DNA of 7,263 nt from NCBI GenBank assembly GCA_045536365.1, contig JAZSNL010000003.1:1-7263 (forward strand), read 5' to 3'. The position numbers and the translations under genes were made by a program. The DNA comes from JAZSNL01 sp045536365. Its GTDB lineage: Bacteria > Bacillota_I > Bacilli_A > ML615J-28 > CAG-313. Position 1 is the stretch's first letter; every line of letters begins with the position of its first letter. Below are positions 5,032 to 7,263 of the stretch, piece after piece. Below the pieces are notes generated by a model, which was not told where the DNA came from, did not search any database, and was given only the letters and a program-made list of their open reading frames with translations.

Positions 5032-7104
5032 ATGAAGAAAATTATATGTAGCTTATTTTGTTTATTTTTATGTTTATTTTTAGTTTCATGTGAAGTACCT
5101 GGACCTACTCCTGGACCTACTCCGGGCCCAACACCTGGACCAAATCCAGATCCTGAAACAAGTATTAAAGATGATTATGATTGTATTACAATCAAAGAAG
5201 CAATTGAACTTGCAGAAGAAGCTGGTTCAAATGGAACAAGTGAAAAATACTATGTATATGGTATTATATCTAAAGTTGAAAATAGTGTTTATGGTGCAAT
5301 GACTATTACTGATGAAACAGGTAGTTTATATGTTTATGGCGTTTATTCTAAAGATGGAGAAACTAGATATGACGCAATGGAAGAAAAACCTGTTGAAGGT
5401 GATGAAGTTGTATTATATGGTATTTTAAAAACATACAACGATGAACCAGAAATGGATCGTGGTTATTTACAAGCATTTAATCATATAGAACAAGAAATTG
5501 ATGATTCTGATTATCAAGAATTAACAGTTGAACAAGCAAGAACAGCTGAAAAAGGTAAATTAGTTAAATTAAATGGCGTAGTTGGACAAATAACATACGC
5601 ATTTGGTTTAGTACCTAATGGTTTCTATTTAATTGATAATACAGGTTCAATTTATGTATATGGTAAAGATGTAGCAGGTAATGTTAAAGTAGGTAATACT
5701 GTAACTGTTATTGGTGAAAAAACATATTACGTATTAGAAGATGAAAAAAATAATGCGGAAAAATATGGATATGAAGGATGTTGTCAAATTCAAAATGTAA
5801 CTTTAATTGACAATGATAAACAAGTTTCTGAATATGATAAATCTTGGATTCAAACTACAACAATTAAAGACATCATGGAAACAAGTTTAGAAAACAACAT
5901 TACTACTAATATTTATAAAGTTACTGCATTAGTTAAAAAAGCAGTAGGTACTGGTTTTACTAATTATTATTTTAATGATTTAGATGGAACTACAGGCTCA
6001 TATGTTTATACAGCTTGTAGTGGTGGAGATTTTACTTGGTTAGATCAATATGATGGTAAAATTTGTACTGTTTATTTATCTGTTATTAACGCAAAATCTA
6101 CATCATCAGGATGTATTTATCGTTTCTTACCTATTGAAGTAATTGATGAAAATTATAGTTTTGATTATTCTACTGCATGTGATTTTGCGTATAAATATTA
6201 TATTAAAGATCAATTATTAGATAAATATGAAGCAGACCCTGCTATTTCATTATTAACTTCTGTTTCTAATGAAATAATAGATCTTCAAAACGTTGAAGTT
6301 TCATATAAATCAAATGATGAATCTGTTTTATATATTGAAACAACAGAAGAAGAAGTAATATTCCATACTAAAAATTCTGGTACTGCTACATTAACTGTAA
6401 CAGTTAAATATCAAGAATTAGAAGAAGAATATGAATTAGAAATCAAAGTAGAAAAACCAACTGAATACGAAGCCTTAACTGTTAAACAAGCAATTGATAC
6501 AGCTGATGATACAGAAGTTATCGTAAAAGGTATTGTTGCAAGTTCACTTGTTAATCAATCAGGTTTCTATCTAATCGATGAAACAGGTGTTATTGCTGTA
6601 ACAGCACCAGAAGATGAAGTAAGTAAATTATCAGTTGGTGATGAAGTAATTGTTAAAGGTATTAAAGATCATAAAGTTAAAGATGGATATACAGGTGCAG
6701 GTCAAATTAATATTTATAATTCAACTATTTTAGTTAATTTATATGGTAATCATGAATATTCTACTGCAACATTTGATTCTTCTAAAACATTAGCTGAGTT
6801 ATATAATTTAAACCATATGGAAGATCATTCAAATGAAGTATATGTAGTAGAAGCAGTAGTTGAATTAAATCAAACAGCTTATTATACAAATCTTAAAATA
6901 AAGAGTACTGATGGAAAAACAACATTCTCATTATATTGTTCTTCTGCAAATCAATATTCATTCTTATTTGATTTTGCTGGAAAAACAGTAACATTAGAAC
7001 TTGCTATTTGTAACTGGAATAGTAAAGACTATTACACAGGATGTGTAATTTCTGCAACTTGTGATGGTCAAAAAGTAATGAATACTTTAAACTTTAATGA
7101 ATAA
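5032..7104 (+). CDS. Secreted multi-OB-fold lipoprotein with Pro-Gly-Thr stalk
   Basis: A 690-residue protein with a lipoprotein signal peptide: MKK, a hydrophobic core and the lipobox LVSC, with C20 as the expected acylated cysteine. It would be anchored on the outer face of the membrane. A PGPT-repeat stalk (23-41) is followed by OB-fold-like modules at about 52-150, 164-260 and 277-373, an Ig-like module (about 395-474), and two more OB-like modules at about 482-567 and 586-688. The modules share the pattern 'T(I/V)xxA..., Y/VKGxV, GFYLID(N/E)TGxIxV, V(K/S)VGxxVxVxG' (clear at 164-229 and 482-543). Such OB modules occur beside catalytic domains in secreted nucleases of Bacillota (YhcR type), but no nuclease, phosphatase or protease motif is visible here. 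The chain ends naturally after the last module. A binding role for nucleic acid or glycan is inferred. The strong promoter and ribosome site indicate a single-gene unit. An insertion sequence begins just after it. Confidence 0.87.
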   Translation: MKKIICSLFCLFLCLFLVSCEVPGPTPGPTPGPTPGPNPDPETSIKDDYDCITIKEAIELAEEAGSNGTSEKYYVYGIISKVENSVYGAMTITDETGSLYVYGVYSKDGETRYDAMEEKPVEGDEVVLYGILKTYNDEPEMDRGYLQAFNHIEQEIDDSDYQELTVEQARTAEKGKLVKLNGVVGQITYAFGLVPNGFYLIDNTGSIYVYGKDVAGNVKVGNTVTVIGEKTYYVLEDEKNNAEKYGYEGCCQIQNVTLIDNDKQVSEYDKSWIQTTTIKDIMETSLENNITTNIYKVTALVKKAVGTGFTNYYFNDLDGTTGSYVYTACSGGDFTWLDQYDGKICTVYLSVINAKSTSSGCIYRFLPIEVIDENYSFDYSTACDFAYKYYIKDQLLDKYEADPAISLLTSVSNEIIDLQNVEVSYKSNDESVLYIETTEEEVIFHTKNSGTATLTVTVKYQELEEEYELEIKVEKPTEYEALTVKQAIDTADDTEVIVKGIVASSLVNQSGFYLIDETGVIAVTAPEDEVSKLSVGDEVIVKGIKDHKVKDGYTGAGQINIYNSTILVNLYGNHEYSTATFDSSKTLAELYNLNHMEDHSNEVYVVEAVVELNQTAYYTNLKIKSTDGKTTFSLYCSSANQYSFLFDFAGKTVTLELAICNWNSKDYYTGCVISATCDGQKVMNTLNFNE
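5098..5145 (+). repeat. 12-bp tandem repeat encoding the PGPT stalk
   Basis: Three PGPT units and one PGPN unit (residues 23-38) are encoded by degenerate 12-bp copies of CCTGGACCTACT. It is a flexible, extended spacer lifting the OB modules off the membrane. The codons have diverged (for example CCGGGCCCAACA), which lowers the chance of slippage. Changes would stay in frame. Confidence 0.9.
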
Positions 7105-7158
7105 AAAAAACGGTAGAATTTCTGAAATAGTCAAGTAAAAGTAGACACAAAAAAACAA

Positions 7159-7263
7159 TCATGTAAACCCCTGTTCAGTTCTATACTGAATGGGGGTTTT
7201 ATATTTTAGGGAATAAGCTAATCTTTGATTGTTGAAATAGTTAATATAGTTTTTTATTGCTAT
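7159..7263 (-). CDS. IS3-family transposase (OrfB, rve integrase), last 34 residues
   Basis: Read on the minus strand from the right edge to TGA at 7161-7159, the frame gives 34 residues including KNYINYFNNQRLAYSLKYK and then TPIQYRTEQGF. The 'YINYFNNQR....LKYKTPIQYR' pattern is the typical C-terminus of IS3/IS150-group DDE transposases (compare the family form YI.YYN..R....L...SP..YR). Only the tail after the catalytic core is in view, so the DDE residues and the intactness of the gene cannot be judged. It converges with the lipoprotein gene. Confidence 0.85.
   Translation of the reverse strand: MAIKNYINYFNNQRLAYSLKYKTPIQYRTEQGFT
7165..7207 (+). terminator. Long hairpin in the transposase 3' end, terminator-like on the plus strand
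   Basis: A 15-bp stem pairs 7165-7179 (AAACCCCTGTTCAGT) with 7185-7199 (ACTGAATGGGGGTTT) around a TCTAT loop, followed by TTTTATATTTT. Two G-U wobbles (7172/7192 and 7173/7191) exist only in plus-strand RNA; the minus-strand RNA would have A-C mismatches there. It therefore fits a terminator for transcripts arriving from the lipoprotein gene, which has no hairpin of its own. It overlaps transposase codons. Confidence 0.7.

Larger units (their letters stand above)
7123..7263 (-). mobile_element. IS3-family insertion sequence, transposase-3' end (partial)
   Basis: The window ends inside an IS element read leftwards. The transposase tail stops at 7159, and beyond it lies a non-coding stretch with TGTCTACTTTTACTTGAC on the minus strand, which looks like IS3/IS150-group terminal sequence. 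I place the tip at the plus-strand TG at 7123 because IS3-family ends are 5'-TG...CA-3'. This boundary is a guess: the other end and the target duplication are outside the window. Confidence 0.65.

Noticed and set aside
5090..5302. Plus-strand reading frame of 70 codons inside the lipoprotein gene
   Set aside because: It is out of frame with a well-supported lipoprotein and has low-complexity Leu/Lys/Gln content.
7159..7161. TGA read as Trp (Mycoplasma code) extending the transposase
   Set aside because: Trp is encoded by TGG throughout the window and the transposase tail already has its full family C-terminus; read-through would only enter terminal IS sequence.

Overview
The window comes from a strongly AT-rich, Gram-positive-type bacterium, most likely a member of the Bacillota (Bacilli/Erysipelotrichia-like, of the kind found in animal guts). 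The signs are AT-rich third codon positions, GGAGG-type ribosome binding sites, consensus SigA promoters, CIRCE (HrcA) operators, intrinsic terminators after almost every unit, and modular secreted proteins with Listeria-Bacteroides repeats. Trp is read from TGG and no TGA falls inside the long reading frames, so a Mycoplasma-type code is not indicated. The genus cannot be named from the sequence.

Layout. (1) Positions 1-2432 are the 3' part of a large surface or secreted protein gene whose start lies upstream. It opens with near-identical 183-bp repeats and continues through several beta-rich modules to a strong terminator. (2) Positions 2558-4388 are a two-gene unit: a MATE-family multidrug/toxin exporter and a GNAT acetyltransferase that overlap by 14 bp, followed by a terminator. 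(3) Positions 4430-4969 are a self-contained heat-shock unit. Two tandem CIRCE operators bracket a near-perfect SigA promoter, followed by an Hsp20 small heat-shock gene and its terminator. (4) Positions 4983-7104 are a consensus promoter and a 690-residue lipoprotein with a Pro-Gly-Thr stalk and about five OB-fold-like modules around an Ig-like module. (5) From about 7123 to the right edge is the end of an IS3-family insertion sequence on the minus strand, including the last 34 codons of its transposase.

All complete genes lie on the plus strand in four separate transcription units. The two exported proteins look like non-catalytic, multi-module cell-surface or extracellular binding proteins. 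The MATE/GNAT pair suggests small-molecule export or detoxification, and Hsp20 is under heat/HrcA control. The clearest regulatory signal is the double CIRCE arrangement at hsp20. The most unusual protein is the multi-OB lipoprotein, whose catalytic partner, if any, is not in the same chain. No clear undescribed defence or mobile system is visible.
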